Shown piece by piece: positions 1 to 16,000 of a DNA stretch of 64,000 nucleotides. This DNA is from Eutreptiella sp. 'Long Island Sound 2002'. Lineage: Eukaryota; Euglenozoa; Euglenophyceae; Eutreptiales; Eutreptiaceae. The DNA is taken from NCBI GenBank assembly GCA_964036045.1, contig OZ038379.1:186334495-186398494 (forward strand), written 5' to 3'. The stretch's first letter is position 1; each line of letters begins with the position of its first letter. A model generated the notes under the pieces. It was not told the DNA's origin. It did not search any database and was given only the letters and a program-made list of their open reading frames with translations. Made by a program: the position numbers and the translations under genes.

Positions 1-3000
1 CCTTTTCAACTCACCCCATGCCCTCAAAACACATTTCACACAGTGCCAACACCTCAAACCCCCTTTTCAACTGCCCCCATGCCCTCGAGATATATTTCAC
101 CCAGTGCCAACACCTCAAACCCCCTTTTCAACTGCCCCCATGCCCTCAAAACACATTTCACCCAATGCCAACACCTCAAACCCCCTTTTCAACTCACCCC
201 ATGCCCTCAAAACACATTTCACACAATGCCAACACCTCAAACCCCCTTTTCAACTGCCCCCATGCCCTCGAGACATATTTCACCCAGTGCCAACACCTCA
301 AACCCCCTTTTCAACTGCCCCCATGCCCTCAAAACATATTTCACACAGTGCCAACACCTCAAACCCCCTTTTCAACTCACCCCATGCCCTCCAAACACAT
401 TTCACACAGTGCCAACACCTCAAACCCCCTTTTCAACTGCCCCCATGCCCTCAAAACATATTTCACACAGTGCCAACACCTCAAACCCCCTTTTAACTGC
501 CCCCATGCCCTCGAGACATATTTCACCCAGTGCCAACACCTCAAACCCCCTTTTCAACTGCCCCCATGCCCTCAAAACACATTTCGCCCAATGCCAACAC
601 CTCAAACCCCCTTTTCAACTGCCCCCATGCCCTCAAAACACATTTCACCCAATGCCAACACCTCAAACCCCCTTTTCAACTGCCCCCATGCCCTCAAAAC
701 ATATTTCGGCCAGTGCCAACAGCTCAAACCCCCTTTTCAACTGCCCCCATGCCCTCAAAACACATTTCACACAATGCCAACACCTCAAACCCCCGTTTCA
801 ACTGCCCCCATGCCCTGAAAACACATTTCACCCACCAGTGCCAACACCTCAAACCCCCTTTTCAACTCACCCCATGCCCTCAAAACACATTTCACACAGT
901 GCCAACACCACACCCCCCCTTTTCAACTGCCCCCATGCCCTCAAAACATATTTCACCTAGTGCCAACACCTCAAACCCCCGTTTCAACTGCCCCCATGCC
1001 CTCAAAGCACATTTCACGCAATGCCAACACCTCAAACCCCCTTTTCAACTCACCCCATGCCCTCAAACATATGTCACACAGCGCAAACACCTCAAACCCC
1101 CGTTTCAACTGCCCCCATGCCGCCAAAACACATTTCACCCACCAGTGCCAACACCTCAAACCCCCTTTTCAACTCACCCCATGCCCTCAAAACATATTTC
1201 ACACAGTGCCAACACCTCAAACCCCCTTTTCAACTGCCCCCATGCCCTCAAGACATATTTCACCCAGTGCCAACACCTCAAACCCCCGTTTCAACTGCCC
1301 TCATGCCCTCAAAACACATTTCGCCCAATGCCAACACCTCAAACCCCCTTTTCAACTGCCCCCATGCCCTCAAAACACATTTCACCCAATGACAACACCT
1401 CAAACCCCTTTTTCAACTGCCCCCATGCCCTCAAAACATATTTCACCCAATGCCAACACCTCAAACCCCCTTTTCAACTGCCCCCACGCCCTCAAAACAT
1501 ATTTCACACAGTGCCAACACCTCACAGCCCCCTTTCAACTCCCCCCATGCCCTCAAAACATATTTCACCCAGTGCCAACACCTCAAACCCCCTTTTCAAC
1601 TCACCCCATGCCCTCAAAACATATTTCACACAGTGCCAACACCTCAAACCCCCTTTTCAACTGCCCCCATGCCCTCAAGACATATTTCACCCAGTGCCAA
1701 CACCTCAAACCCCCGTTTCAACTGCCCTCATGCCCTCAAAACACATTTCGCCCAATGCCAACACCTCAAACCCCCTTTTCAACTGCCCCCATGCCCTCAA
1801 AACACATTTCACCCAATGACAACACCTCAAACCCCTTTTTCAACTGCCCCCATGCCCTCAAAACATATTTCACCCAATGCCAACACCTCAAACCCCCTTT
1901 TCAACTGCCCCCACGCCCTCAAAACATATTTCACACAGTGCCAACACCTCAAACCCCCTTTTCAACTGCCCCCATGCCCTCAAAACACATTTCACACAGT
2001 GCCAACACCTCAAACCCCCTTTTCAACTCACCCCATGCCCTCAAAACATATTTCACCCAGTGCCAACACCTCAAACCCCCTTTTCAACTGCCCCCATGCC
2101 CTCGAGACATATTTCACCCAATGCCAACACCTCAAACCCCCTTTTCAACTGCCCCCATGCCCTCAAAACACATTTCACCCAATGCCAACACCTCAAAGCC
2201 CCTTTTCAACTGCCCCCATGCCCTCAAAACATATTTCGGCCAGTGCCAACACCTCAAACCCCCTTTTCAACTGCCCCCATGCCCTCAAAACACATTTCAC
2301 ACAATGCCAACAACTCAAACCCCCGTTTCAACTGCCCCCATGCCCTGAAAACACATTTCACCCACCAGTGCCAACACCTCAAACCCCCTTTTCAACTGCC
2401 CCCATGCCCTCAAAACATATTTCACCCAATGCAAACACCTCAAACCCCCTTTTCAACTCCCCCCATGCCCTCAAAACACATTTCACCCAATGCCAACACC
2501 GCAAACCCCCTTTTCAACTGCCCCCATGCCCTCAAAACACATTTCGCCCAATGCCAACACCTCAAACCCCCTTTTCAACTGCCCCCATGCCCTCAAAACA
2601 CATTTCACCCAATGCCAACACCTCAAACCCCCGTTTCAACTTCCCCCATGCCCTCAAAACATATTTCACACAGTGCCAACACCTCAAACCCCCTTTTCAA
2701 CTGCCCCCATGCCCTCAAAACACATTTCACACAATGCCAACAACTCAGACCCCCGTTTCAACTGCCCTCATGCCCTCAAAACACATTTCACACAGTGCCA
2801 ACACCACACCCCCCCTTTTCAACTGCCCCCATGCCCTCAAAACATATTTCACCCAGTGCCAACACCTCAAACCCCCTTTTCAACTGCCCCCATGCCCTCA
2901 AAGCACATTTCACCCAATGCCAACACCTCAAACCCCCTTTTCAACTGCCCCCATGCCCTCAAAACATATTTCACACAGTGCCAACACCTCAAACCCCCTT

Positions 3001-6000
3001 TTCAACTGCCCCCATGCCCTCAAAACATATTTCACACAGTGCAAACACCTCAAACCCCCGTTTCAACTGCCCCCATGCCCTCAAAACACATTTCACACAG
3101 TGCCAAAACCTCAAACCTCCTTTTCAACTGCCCCCATGCCCTCAAAACATATTTCACGCAATGCCAACACCTCAAACCCCCTTTTCAACTGCCCCCATGC
3201 CCTGAAAACACATTTCACCCAATGCCAACACCTCAAACCCCCTTTTCAACTGCCCCCATGCCCTCAAAACATATTTCGGCCAGTGCCAACACCTCAAACC
3301 CCCTTTTCAACTGCCCCCATGCCCTCAAAACACATTTCACACAATGCCAAAACCTCAAACCCCCGTTTCAACTGCCCCCATGCCCTCAAAACACATTTCA
3401 CACAGTGCAAACACCTCAAACCCCCGTTTCAACTGCCCCCATGCCCTCAAAACATATTTCACACAGTGCAAACACCTCAAACCCCCGTTTCAACTGCCCC
3501 CATGCCCTCAAAACATATTTCACACAGTGCAAACACCTCAAACCCCCGTTTCAACTGCCCCCATGCCGCCAAAACATATTTCACCCAGTGCCAACACCTC
3601 AAACCCCCTTTTCAACTGCCCCCATGCCCTCAAAACATATTTCACCCAGTGCAAACACCTCAAACCCCCTTTTCAACTGCCCCCATGCCCTCAAAACATA
3701 TTTCACACAGTGCCAACACCTCACAGCCCCTTTTCAACTGCCCCCATGCCCTCAAAACATATTTCACCCAATGCCAATACCTCAAACCCCCTTTTCAACT
3801 GCCCCCATGCCCTCAAAACATATTTCACACAGTGCCAACACCTCACACCCCCTTTTCAACTCCCCCCATGCCCTCAAAACACATTTCACACAGTGCCAAA
3901 ACCTCAAACCCCCTTTTCAACTGCCCCCATGCCCTCAAAACATATTTCACCCAATGCCGACACCTCAAACCCCCTTTTCAACTGCCCCCATGCCCTGAAA
4001 ACACATTTCACCCAATGCCAACACCTCAAACCCCCTTTTCAACTGCCCCCATGCCCTCAAAACACATTTCACACAGTGCCAACACCTCAAACCCCCTTTT
4101 CAACTCACCCCATGCCCTCAAAACACATTTCACACAGTGCCAACACCACACCCCCCCTTTTCAACTGCCCCCATGCCCTCAAAACATATTTCACCCAGTG
4201 CCAACACCTCAAACCCCCTTTTCAACTGCCCCCATGCCCTCAAAACATATGTCACACAGTGCCAACACCTCACAGCCCCTTTTCAACTCCCCCCATGCCC
4301 TCAAAACACATTTCACACATTGCCAAAACCTCAAACCCCCTTTTCAACTGCCCCCATGCCCTCAAAACACATTTCACACAGTGCCAACACCTCAAACCCC
4401 CTTTTCAACTCACCCCATGCCCTCAAAACACATTTCACCCAATGCCAACTCCCTCAAACCCCGGTTTCAACTGCCCCCATGCCCTGAAAACACATTTCAC
4501 CCACCAGTGCCAACACCTCAAACCCCCTTTTCAACTCACCTCATGCCCTCAAAACACATTTCACACAGTGCCAACACCTCATACCCCCTTTTCAACTCAC
4601 CCCATGCCCTCAAAACACATTTCACACAGTGCCAACACCTCAAACCCCCTTTTCAACTCACCCCATGCCCTCAAAACACATTTCACACAGTGCCAACACC
4701 TCAAACCCCCTTTTCAACTGCCCCCATGCCCTCAAAACATATTTCACACAGTGCCAACACCTCAAACCCCCTTTGCAACTCCCCCCATGCCCTCAAGACA
4801 TATTTCACCCAGTGCCAACACCTCAAACCCCCTTTTCAACTGCCCCCATGCCCTCAAAACACATTTCGCCCAGTGCCAGCACCTCAAACCCCCTTTTAAA
4901 CTGCCCCCATGCCCTGAAAACACATTTCACCCAATGCCAACACGTCAAACCCCCTTTTCAACTGCCCCCATGCCCTCAAAACATATTTCGGCCAGTGCCA
5001 ACACCTCAAACCCCCTTTTCAACTGCCCCCATGCCCGCAAAACATATTTCACACAATGCCAACACCTCAAACCCCCGTTTCAACTGCCCCCATGCACTGA
5101 AAACACGTTTCACCCACCAGTGCCAACACCTCAAACCCCCTTTTCAACTCACCCCATGCCCTCAAAACACATTTCACACAATGCCAACACCACACCCCCC
5201 CTTTTCAACTGCCCCCATGCCCTCAAAACATATTTCACCCAGTGCAAACACCTCAAACGCCCGTTGAAACTGCCCCCATGCCGCCAAAACATGTTTCACC
5301 CAGTGCCAACACCTCAAACCCCCTTTTCAACTGCCCCCATGCCCTCAAAAGACATTTCACACAATGCCAACACCTCAAACCCCCGTTTCAACTGCCCCCA
5401 TGCCCTCAAAACATATTTCGCACAGTGCAAACACCTCAAACGCCCGTTTCAACTGCCCCCATGCCGCCAAAACATGTTTCACCCAGTGCCAACACCTCAA
5501 ACCCCCTTTTCAACTGCCCCCATGCCCTCAAAAGATATTTCACCCAATGCCAACACCTCAAACCCCCTTTTCAGCTGCCCCCATGCCCTCAAAACATATT
5601 TCACACAGTGCCAACACCTCAAACCCCCTTTTCAACTCCCCCCATGCCCTCAAAACACATTTCACACAGTGCCAACACCTCAAACCCCCTTTTCAACTGC
5701 CCCCATGCCCTCAAAACACGTTTCACCCAATGCCAACACGTCAAACCCCCTTTTCAACTCACCCCATGCCCTCAAAACATATTTCACCCAGTGCCAACAC
5801 CTCAAACCCCCTTTTCAACTGCCCCCATGCCCTCAAAACACATTTCACACAGTGCCAACACCTCAAACCCCCTTTGCAACTGCCCCCATGCCCTCAAAAC
5901 ATATTTCACCCAATGCCAACACCTCAAACCCCCTTTTCAACTGGCCCCATGCCCTCAAAACATATTTCACACAGTGCCAACACCTCAAACCCCCTTTTCA

Positions 6001-9000
6001 ACTCACCCCATGCCCTCAAAACACATTTCACCCAGTGCCAAGACCTCAAACCCCCTTTTCAACTGCCCCCATGCCCTCAAAACACATTTCACCCAGTGCC
6101 AACACCTCACACCCCCTTTGCAACTCCCCCCATGCCCTCAAAACATATTTCACACAGTGCCAACACCTCAAACCCCCTTTTCAACTGACCCCATGCCCTC
6201 AAAACACATTTCACCCAATGCCAACACCTCAAACCCCCTTTTCAACTGCCCCCCTGCCCTCAAAACACATTTCACACAGTGCCAACACCTCAAACCCCCT
6301 TTTCAACTGCCCCCATGCCCTCAAAACATATTTCACACAGTGCCAACACCTCAAACCCCCTTTTCAACTGCCCCCATGCCCTCGAGACATATTTCACCCA
6401 GTGCCAACACCTCAAACCCCCTTTTCAACTGCCCCCATGCCCTCAAAACACATTTCACCCAATGCCAACACCTCAAACCCCCTTTTCAACTGCCCCCATG
6501 CCCTCAAAACATATTTCACCCAATGCCAACACCTCAAACCCCCTTTTCAACTGCCCCCATGGCCTCAAAACATATTTCGGCCAGTGCCAACACCTCAAAC
6601 CCCCCTTTCAACTGCACCCATGCCCTCAAAACACATTTCACACAATGCCAACACCTCAAACCCCCGTTTCAACTGCCCCAATGCCCTAAAAAGACATTTC
6701 ACCAACCAGTGCCACACCTCAAACCCCCTTGTTAACTCACCCCATGCCCTCAAAACATATTTCACACAGTGCCAACACCACACACCCCCTTTTCAACTGC
6801 CCCCATGCCCTCAAAACATATTTCACCCAGTGCCAACACCTCAAACCCCCTTTTCAACTGCCCCCATACCCTCAAAACATATTTCACACAGTGCAAACAC
6901 CTCAAACCCCCTTTTCAACTGCCCCCATGCCCTCAAAACATATTTCACACAGTGCAAACACCTCAAACCCCCGTTTCAATTGCACCCATGCGGCCAAAAC
7001 ATATTTCACCCAATGCCAACACCTCAAACCCCCTTTTCAACTGCCCCCATGCCCTCAAAACATATTTCACCCAATGCCGACACCTCAAACCCCCTTTTCA
7101 ACTGACCCCATGCCCTCAAAACATATTTCGGCCAGTGCCAACACCTCACACCCCCTTTTCAATTGCCCCCATGCCCTCAAAACACATTTCACACAGTGCC
7201 AACACCTCAAACCCCCTTTTCAACTGCCCCCATGCCCTCAAAACACATTTCACCCAATGCCAACACCTCAAACCCCCTTTTCAACTCACCCCATGCCCTC
7301 AAAACATATTTCACCCAGTGCCAACACCTCAAACCCCCTTTTCAACTGCCCCCATGCCCTCAAAACAAATTTCACCCAATGCCAACACCTCAAACCCCCT
7401 TTTCAACTCACCCCATGCCCTCAAAACACATTTCACACAGTGCCAACACCTCAAACCCCCTTTTCAACTGCCCCCATGCCCTCAAAACATATTTCACCCA
7501 GTGCCAACACCTCAAATCCCCTTTTCAACTGCCCCCATGCCCTCAAAACATATTTCACCCAATGCCAACACCTCAAACCCCCTTTTCAACTGCCCCCATG
7601 CCCTCAAAACACATTTCACCCAGTGCCAACACCTCAAACCCCCTTTTCAAGTGCCCCCATGCCGGCAAAACACATTTCACCTAATGCCAACACCTCAAAC
7701 CCCCTTTTCAACTGCCCCCATGCCCTGAAAACACATTTCACCCAATGCCAACACCTCAAACCCCCTTTTCAACTGCCCCCGTGCCCTCAAAACATATTTC
7801 ACCCAATGCCAACACCTCAAACCCCCTTTTCAAGTGCCCCCATGCCGGCAAAACACATTTCACCCAATGCCAACACCTCAAACCCCCTTTTCAACTGCCC
7901 CCATGCCCTGAAAACACATTTCACCCAATGCCAACACCTCAAACCCCCTTTTCAACTGCCCCCATGCCCTCAAAACATATTTCACCCAGTGCCAACACCT
8001 CCAACCCCCTTTTCAACTGCCCCCATGCCCTCAAAACATATTTCACCCAGTGCCAAGACCTCAAACCCCCTTTTCAACTGCCCCCATGCCCTCAAAACAC
8101 ATTTCACACAGTGCCAACATCTCCAACCCCCTTTTCAACTGCCCCCATGCCCTCAAAACATATTTCACCCAGTGCCAACACCTCAAACCCCGTTTTCATC
8201 TGCCCCCATGCCCTCAAAACACATTTCACACAGTGCCAACACCTCAAACCCCCTTTTCAACTGCCCTCATGCCCTCAAAACATATTTCACACAGTGCCAA
8301 CACCTCAAACCCCCTTTTCAACTGCACCCATGCCCTCAAAACACATTTCACAAAATGCCAACACCTCAAACCCCCGTTTCAACAGCCCCCATGCCCTAAA
8401 AAGACATTTCACCAACCAGTGCCAACACCTCAAACCCCCTTGTTAACTCACCCCATGCCCTCAAAACATATTTCACACAGTGCCAACACCACACACCCCC
8501 TTTTCAACTGCCCCCATGCACTCAAAACATATTTCACCCAGTGCCAACACCTCAAACCCCCTTTTCAACTGCCCCCATGCCCTCAAAACATATTTCACCC
8601 AATGCCAACACCTCAAACCCCCTTTTCAACTGCCCCCATGCCCTCAAAACATATTTCACACAGTGCAAACACCTCAAACCCCTGTTTCAACTGCACCCAT
8701 GCCGCCAAAACATATTTCACCCAATGCCAACACCTCAAACCCCCTTTTCAACTGCCCCCATGCCCTCAAAACATATTTCACCCGATGCCGACACCTCAAA
8801 CCCCCTTTTCAACTGCCCCCATGCCCTCAAAACACATTTCACCGAGTGCCAACACCTCACACCCCCTTTTCAATTGCCCCCATACCCTCAAAACACATTT
8901 CACCCAATGCCAACACCTCAAACCCCCTTTTCAACTCACCCCATGCCCTCAAAACATATTTCACCCAGTGCCAACACCTCAAACCCCCTTTTCAACTGCC

Positions 9001-11599
9001 CCCATGCCCTCAAAACAAATTTCACCCAATGCCAACACCTCAAACCCCCTTTTCAACTCACCCCATGCCCTCAAAACACATTTCACACAGTGCCAACACC
9101 TCAAACCCCCTTTTCAACTGCCCCCATGCCCTCAAAACATATTTCACCCAGTGCCAACACCTCAAATCCCCTTTTCAACTGCCCCCATGCCCTCAAAACA
9201 TATTTCACCCAATGCCAACACCTCAAACCCCCTTTTCAACTGCCCCCATGCCCTCAAAACACATTTCACCCAGTGCCAACACCTCAAACCCCCTTTTCAA
9301 GTGCCCCCATGCCACCAAAACACATTTCACCTAATGCCAACACCTCAAACCCCCTTTTCAACTGCCCCCATGCCCTGAAAACACATTTCACCCAATGCCA
9401 ACATCTCAAACCCCCTTTTCAACTGCCCCCGTGCCCTCAAAACATATTTCACCCAATGCCAACACCTCAAACCCCCTTTTCAAGTGCCCCCATGCCGGCA
9501 AAACACATTTCACCCAATGCCAACACCTCAAACCCCCTTTTCAACTGCCCCCATGCCCTGAAAACACATTTCACCCAATGCCAACACCTCAAACCCCCTT
9601 TTCAACTGCCCCCATGCCCTCAAAACATATTTCACCCAGTGCCAACACCTCCAACCCCCTTTTCAACTGCCCCCATGCCCTCAAAACATATTTCACCCAG
9701 TGCCAACACCTCAAACCCCCTTTTCAACTCACCCCATGCCCTCCAAACACATTTCACACAGTGCCAACACCTCAAACCCCCTTTTCAACTGCACCCATGC
9801 CCTCAAAACACATTTCACACAATGCCAACACCTCAAACCCCCGTTTCAACAGCCCCCATGCCCTAAAAAGACATTTCACCAACCAGTGCCAACACCTCAA
9901 ACCCCCTTGTTAACTCACCCCATGCCCTCAAAACATATTTCACACGGTGCCAACACCACACACCCCCTTTTCAACTGCCCCCATGCCCTCAAAACATATT
10001 TCACCCAGTGCCAACACCTCAAACCCCCTTTTTAACTGCCCCCATGCCCTCAAAACATATTTCACCCAATGCCAACACCTCAAACCCCCTTTTCAACTGC
10101 CCCCATGCCCTCAAAACATATTTCACACAGTGCAAACACCTCAAACCCCCGTTTCAACTGCACCCATGCCGCCAAAACATATTTCACCCAATGCCAACAC
10201 CTCAAACCCCCTTTTCAACTGCCCCCATGCCCTCAAAACATATTTCACCCAATGCCGACACCTCAAACCCCCTTTTCAACTGCCCCCATGCCCTCAAAAC
10301 ACATTTCACCCAATGCCAACACCTCAAACCCCCTTTTCAACTGCCCCCATACCCTCAAAACACATTTCACCCAACGCCAACACCTCACACCCCCTTTTCA
10401 ATTGCCCCCATGCCCTCAAAACACATTTCACACAGTGCCAACACCTCAAACCCCCTTTTCAACTGCCCCCATACCCTCAAAACACATTTCACCCAACGCC
10501 AACACCTCAAACCCCCTTTTCAACTCACCCCATGCCCTCAAAACATATTTCACCCAGTGCCAACACCTCAAACCCCCTTTTCAACTGCCCCCATGCCCTC
10601 AAAACACATTTCACCCAATGCCAACACCTCAAACCCCCTTTTCAACTCACCCCATGCCCTCAAAACACATTTCACACAGTGCCAACACCTCAAACCCCCT
10701 TTTCAACTGCCCCCATGCCCTCAAAACACATTTCACCCAATGCCAACACCTCAAACCCCCTTTTCAACTCACCCCATGCCCTCAAAACACATTTCACGCA
10801 GTGCCAACACCTCAAACCCCCTTTTCAACTGCCCCCATGCCCTCAAAACATATTTCACCCAGTGCCAACACCTCAAATCCCCTTTTCAACTGCCCCCATG
10901 CCCTCAAAACATATTTCACCCAATGCCAACACCTCAAACCCCCTTTTCAACTGCCCCCATGCCCTCAAAACACATTTCACCCAGTGCCAACACCTCAAAC
11001 CCCCTTTTCAAGTGCCCCCATGCCGGCAAAACACATTTCACCTAATGCCAACACCTCAAACCCCCTTTTCAACTGCCCCCATGCCCTGAAAACACATTTC
11101 ACCCAATGCCAACACCTCAAACCCCCTTTTCAACTGCCCCCGTGCCCTCAAAACATATTTCACCCAATGCCAACACCTCAAACCCCCTTTTCAAGTGCCC
11201 CCATGCCGGCAAAACACATTTCACCCAATGCCAACACCTCAAACCCCCTTTTCAACTGCCCCCATGCCCTGAAAACAAATTTCACCCAATGCCAACACCT
11301 CAAACCCCCTTTTCAACTGCCCCCATGCCCTCAAAACATATTTCACCCAGTGCCAACACCTCAAACCCGCTTTTCAACTGCCCCCATGCCCTCAAAACAT
11401 ATTTCACCCAGTGCCAAGACCTCAAACCCCCTTTTCAACTGCCCCCATGCCCTCAAAACATATTTCACCCAGTGCCAAGACCTCAAACCCCGTTTTCAAC
11501 TGCCCCCATGCCCTCAAAACACATTTCACACAGTGCCAACACCTGAAACCCCCTTTTGGACTGCCCTCATGCCCTCAAAACATATTTCACACAGTGCCA

Positions 11600-14500
11600 A
11601 CACCTCAAACCCCCTTTTCAACTGACCCCATGCCCTCAAAACATATTTCACCCAATGGCAACACCTCAAACCCCCTTTTCAACTGCCCCCATGCCCTCAA
11701 AACATATTTCACCCAGTGCCAACAACTCAAACCCCCTTTTCAACTCCCCCCATGCCCTCAAAACACATTTCACACAGTGCCAACACCTCAAACCCCCTTT
11801 TCAACTGCCCTCATGCCCTCAAAACATATTTCACACAGTGCCAACACCTCAAACCCCCTTTTCAACTGACCCCATGCCCTCAAAACATATTTCACCCAGT
11901 GCCAACACCTCAAACCCCCTTTTCAACTACCCCCATGCCCTTAAAACACATTTCACCCAATGCCAACACCTCAAACCCCCGTTTCAACTGCCCCCATGCC
12001 CTCAAAAAACATTTCACCCAATGCCAACACCTCAAACCCCCTTTTCAACTCACCCCATGCCCTCAAAACACATTTCACCCAGTGCCAACACCTCAAACCC
12101 CCTTTTCAACTGCCCCCATGCCCTCAAAGCATATTTCACCCAGTGCCAACACCTCACACCCCCTTTTCAACTGCCCCCATGCCCTCAAAACATATTTCAC
12201 CCAATGCCAACACCTCCAACCCCCTTTTCAACTGCCCCCATGCCCTCAAAACATATTTCACCCAATGCCAACACCTCAAACCCCCTTTTCAACTGCCCCC
12301 ATGCCCTCAAAACATATTTCACCCAGTGCCAACATCTCCAACCCCCTTTTCAACTGCCCCCATGCCCTCAAAACATATTTCACCCGATGCCAACACCTCA
12401 AACCCCCTTTTCAACTGGCCCCATGCCCTCAAAACATATTTCACCCAATGCCAACACCTCCAACCCCCTTTTCAACTGCCCCCATGCCCTCAAAACATAT
12501 TTCACACAGTGCCAACACCTCAAACCCCCTTTTCAACTCACCCCATGCCCTCAAAACATATTTCACCCAATGCCAACACCTCCAACCCCCTTTTCAACTG
12601 CCCCCATGCCCTCAAAACATATTTCACCCGATGCCAACACCCCCAACCCCCTTTTCAACTGCCCCCATGCCCGGAAAACACATTTCACCCAATGCCAACA
12701 CCTCAAACCCCCTTTTCAACTCACCCCATGCCCTCAAAACATATTTCACCCAGTGCCAACATCTCCAACCCCCTTTTCAACTGCCCCCATGCCCTCAAAA
12801 CATATTTCACCCGATGCCAACACCTCAAACCCCCTTTTCAACTGCCCCCATGCCCTCAAAACATATTTCACCCAATGCCAACACCTCCAACCCCCTTTTC
12901 AACTGCCCCCATGCCCTCAAAACATATTTCACACAGTGCCAACACCTCAAACCCCCTTTTCAACTCACCCCATGCCCTCAAAACATATTTCACCCAATGC
13001 CAACACCTTCAACCCCCTTTTCAACTGCCCCCATGCCCTCAAAACATATTTCACCCGATGCCAACACCCCCAACCCCCTTTTCAACTGCCCCCATGCCCT
13101 CAAAACATATTTCACCCAGTGCCAACACCTCAAACCCCCTTTTCAACTCACCCCATGCCCTCAAAACATATTTCACCCAATGCCAACACCTCCAACCCCC
13201 TTTTCAACTGCCCCCATGCCCTCAAAACATATTTCACCCGATGCCAACACCTCAAACCCCCTTTTCAACTGCCCCCATGCCCTCAAAACATATTTCACCC
13301 AATGCCAACACCTCAAACCCCCTTTTCAACTGCCCCCATGCCCGGAAAACACATTTCACCCAAAGCCCACACCTCAAACCCCCTTTTCAACTGCCCCCAT
13401 GCCCTCAAAACATATTTCACCCAATGCCAACACCTCCAACCCCCTTTTCAACTGCCCCCATGCCCTCAAAACATATTTCACCCAATGCCAACACCTCCAA
13501 CCCCCTTTTCAACTGCCCCCATGCCCTCAAAACATATTTCACCCGATGCCAACACCTCAAACCCCCTTTTCAACTGCCCCCATGCCCTCAAAACATATTT
13601 CACCCGATGCCAACACCTCAAACCCGCTTTTCAACTGCCCCCATGCCCTCAAAACATATTTCACCCAATGCCAACACCTCAAACCCCCTTTTCAACTGCC
13701 CCCATGCCCTCAAAACATATTTCACACAGTGCCAACAGCTCAAACCCCCTTTTCTACTGCCCCCATGCCCTCAAAACATATTTCACCCAATGCCAACACC
13801 TCAAACCCCCTTTTCAACTGCCCCCATGCCCGGAAAGCACATTTCACCTAATGCCAACACCTCAAACCCCCTTTTCAACTCACCCCATGCCCTCAAAACA
13901 TATTTCACCCAATGCCAACACCTCCAACCCCCTTTTCAACTGCCCCCATGCCCTCAAAACACATTTCACCCGATGCCAACACCTCAAACCCCCTTTTCAA
14001 CTGCCCCCATGCCCTCAAAGCATATTTCACACAGTGCCAACACCTCACACCCCCTTTTCAACTGCCCCCATGCCCTCAAAACATATTTCACCCAATGCCA
14101 ACACCTCCAACCCCCTTTTCAACTGCCCCCATGCCCTCAAAGCATATTTCACCCAGTGCCAACACCTCACACCCCCTTTTCAACTGCCCCCATGCCCTCA
14201 AAACACATTTCACACGGTGCCAACACCTCAAACCCCCTTTTCAACTGCCCCCATGCCCTCAAAACATATTTCACCCAATGCCAACACCTCAAACCCCCTT
14301 TTCAACTGCCCCCATGCCCGGAAAACACATTTCACCCAATGCCAACACCTCAAACCCCCTTTTCAACTCACCCCATGACCTCAAAACATATTTCACCCAA
14401 TGCCAACACCTCCAACCCCCTTTTCAACTGCCCCCATGCCCTCAAAACATATTTCACCCGATGCCAACAGCTCAAACCCCCTTTTCAACTGCCCCCATGC

Positions 14501-16000
14501 CCTCAAAACATATTTCACACAGTGCCAACACCTCAAACCCCCTTTTCAACTGCCCCCATGCCCTCAAAACACATTTCACCCAATGCCAACACCTCCAACC
14601 CCCTTTTCAACTGCCCCCATGCCCTCAAAACATATTTCACACAGTGCCAACAGCTCAAACCCCCTTTTCAACTGCCCCCATGCCCTCAAAACATATTTCA
14701 CCCAGTGCCAACACCTCAAACCCCCTTTTCAACTGACCCCATGCCCTCAAAACACATTTCACCCAATGCCAACACCTCCAACCCCCTTTTCAACTGCCCC
14801 CATGCCCTCAAAACATATTTCACACAGTGCCAACACCTCAAACCCCCTTTTCAACTGCCCCCATGCCCTCAAAACACATTTCACCCAATGCCAACACCTC
14901 AAACCCCCTTTTCAACTACCCCCATGCCCTCAAAGCACATTTCACCCAATGCCAACACCTCCAACCCCCTTTTCAACTGCCCCCATGCCCTCAAAACATA
15001 TTTCACCCGATGCCAACAGCTCAAACCCCCTTTTCAACTGCCCCCATGCCCTCAAAACATATTTCACCCAGTGCCAACACCTCAAACCCCCTTTTCAACT
15101 GACCCCATGCCCTCAAAACACATTTCACCCAATGCCAACACCTCCAACCCCCTTTTCAACTGCCCCCATGCCCTCAAAACATATTTCACACAGTGCCAAC
15201 ACCTCAAACCCCCTTTTCAACTCCCCCCATGCCCTCAAAACACATTTCACCCAATGCCAACACCTCAAACCCCCTTTTCAACTACCCCCATGCCCTCAAA
15301 GCACATTTCACCCAATGCCAACACCTCAAACCCCCTTTTCAACTGCCCCCATGCCCTCAAAACACATTTCACCCAGTGCCAACACCTCAAACCCCCTTTT
15401 CAACTCACCCCATGCCCTCAAAACATATTTCACCCAGTGCCAACATCTCCAACCCCCTTTTCAACTGCCCCCATGCCCTCAAAACATATTTCACCCGATG
15501 CCAACACCTCAAACCCCCTTTTCAACTGCCCCCATGCCCTCAAAACATATTTCACCCAATGCCAACACCCCCAACCCCCTTTTCAACTGCCCCCATGCCC
15601 TCAAAACATATTTCACCCAGTGCCAACACCTCAAACCCCCTTTTCAACTCACCCCATGCCATCAAAACATATTTCACCCAATGCCAACACCTCCAACCCC
15701 CTTTTCAACTGCCCCCATGCCCTCAAAACATATTTCACCCAATGCCAACACCCCCAACCCCCTTTTCAACTGCCCCCATGCCCTCAAAACATATTTCACC
15801 CAATGCCAACACCTCAAACCCCCTTTTCAACTCACCCCATGCCCTCAAAACATATTTCACCCAATGCCAACACCTCCAACCCCCTTTTCAACTGCCCCCA
15901 TGCCCTCAAAACATATTTCACCCAATGCCAACACCTCCAACCCCCTTTTCAACTGCCCCCATGCCGCCAAAACATATTTCACACAGTGCCAACACCTCAA
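11600..16000 (+). repeat. Satellite zone rich in CTCCAACCCCC and CACCCGATG variants
   Basis: Between about 11.6 and 16.0 kb many monomers carry CTCCAACCCCC instead of CTCAAACCCCC, CACCCGATG instead of CACCCAGTG, and CCCGGAAAAC instead of CCCTCAAAAC. The same mix returns at about 26.3-28.8 kb. The flanking zones at 6-11.5 kb and 16-25.5 kb share a different set (CCGGCAAAAC, CCTGAAAAC, CACCGAGTG). The array is therefore a mosaic of alternating subfamily zones. Zone edges are approximate because variants intergrade. Confidence 0.7.
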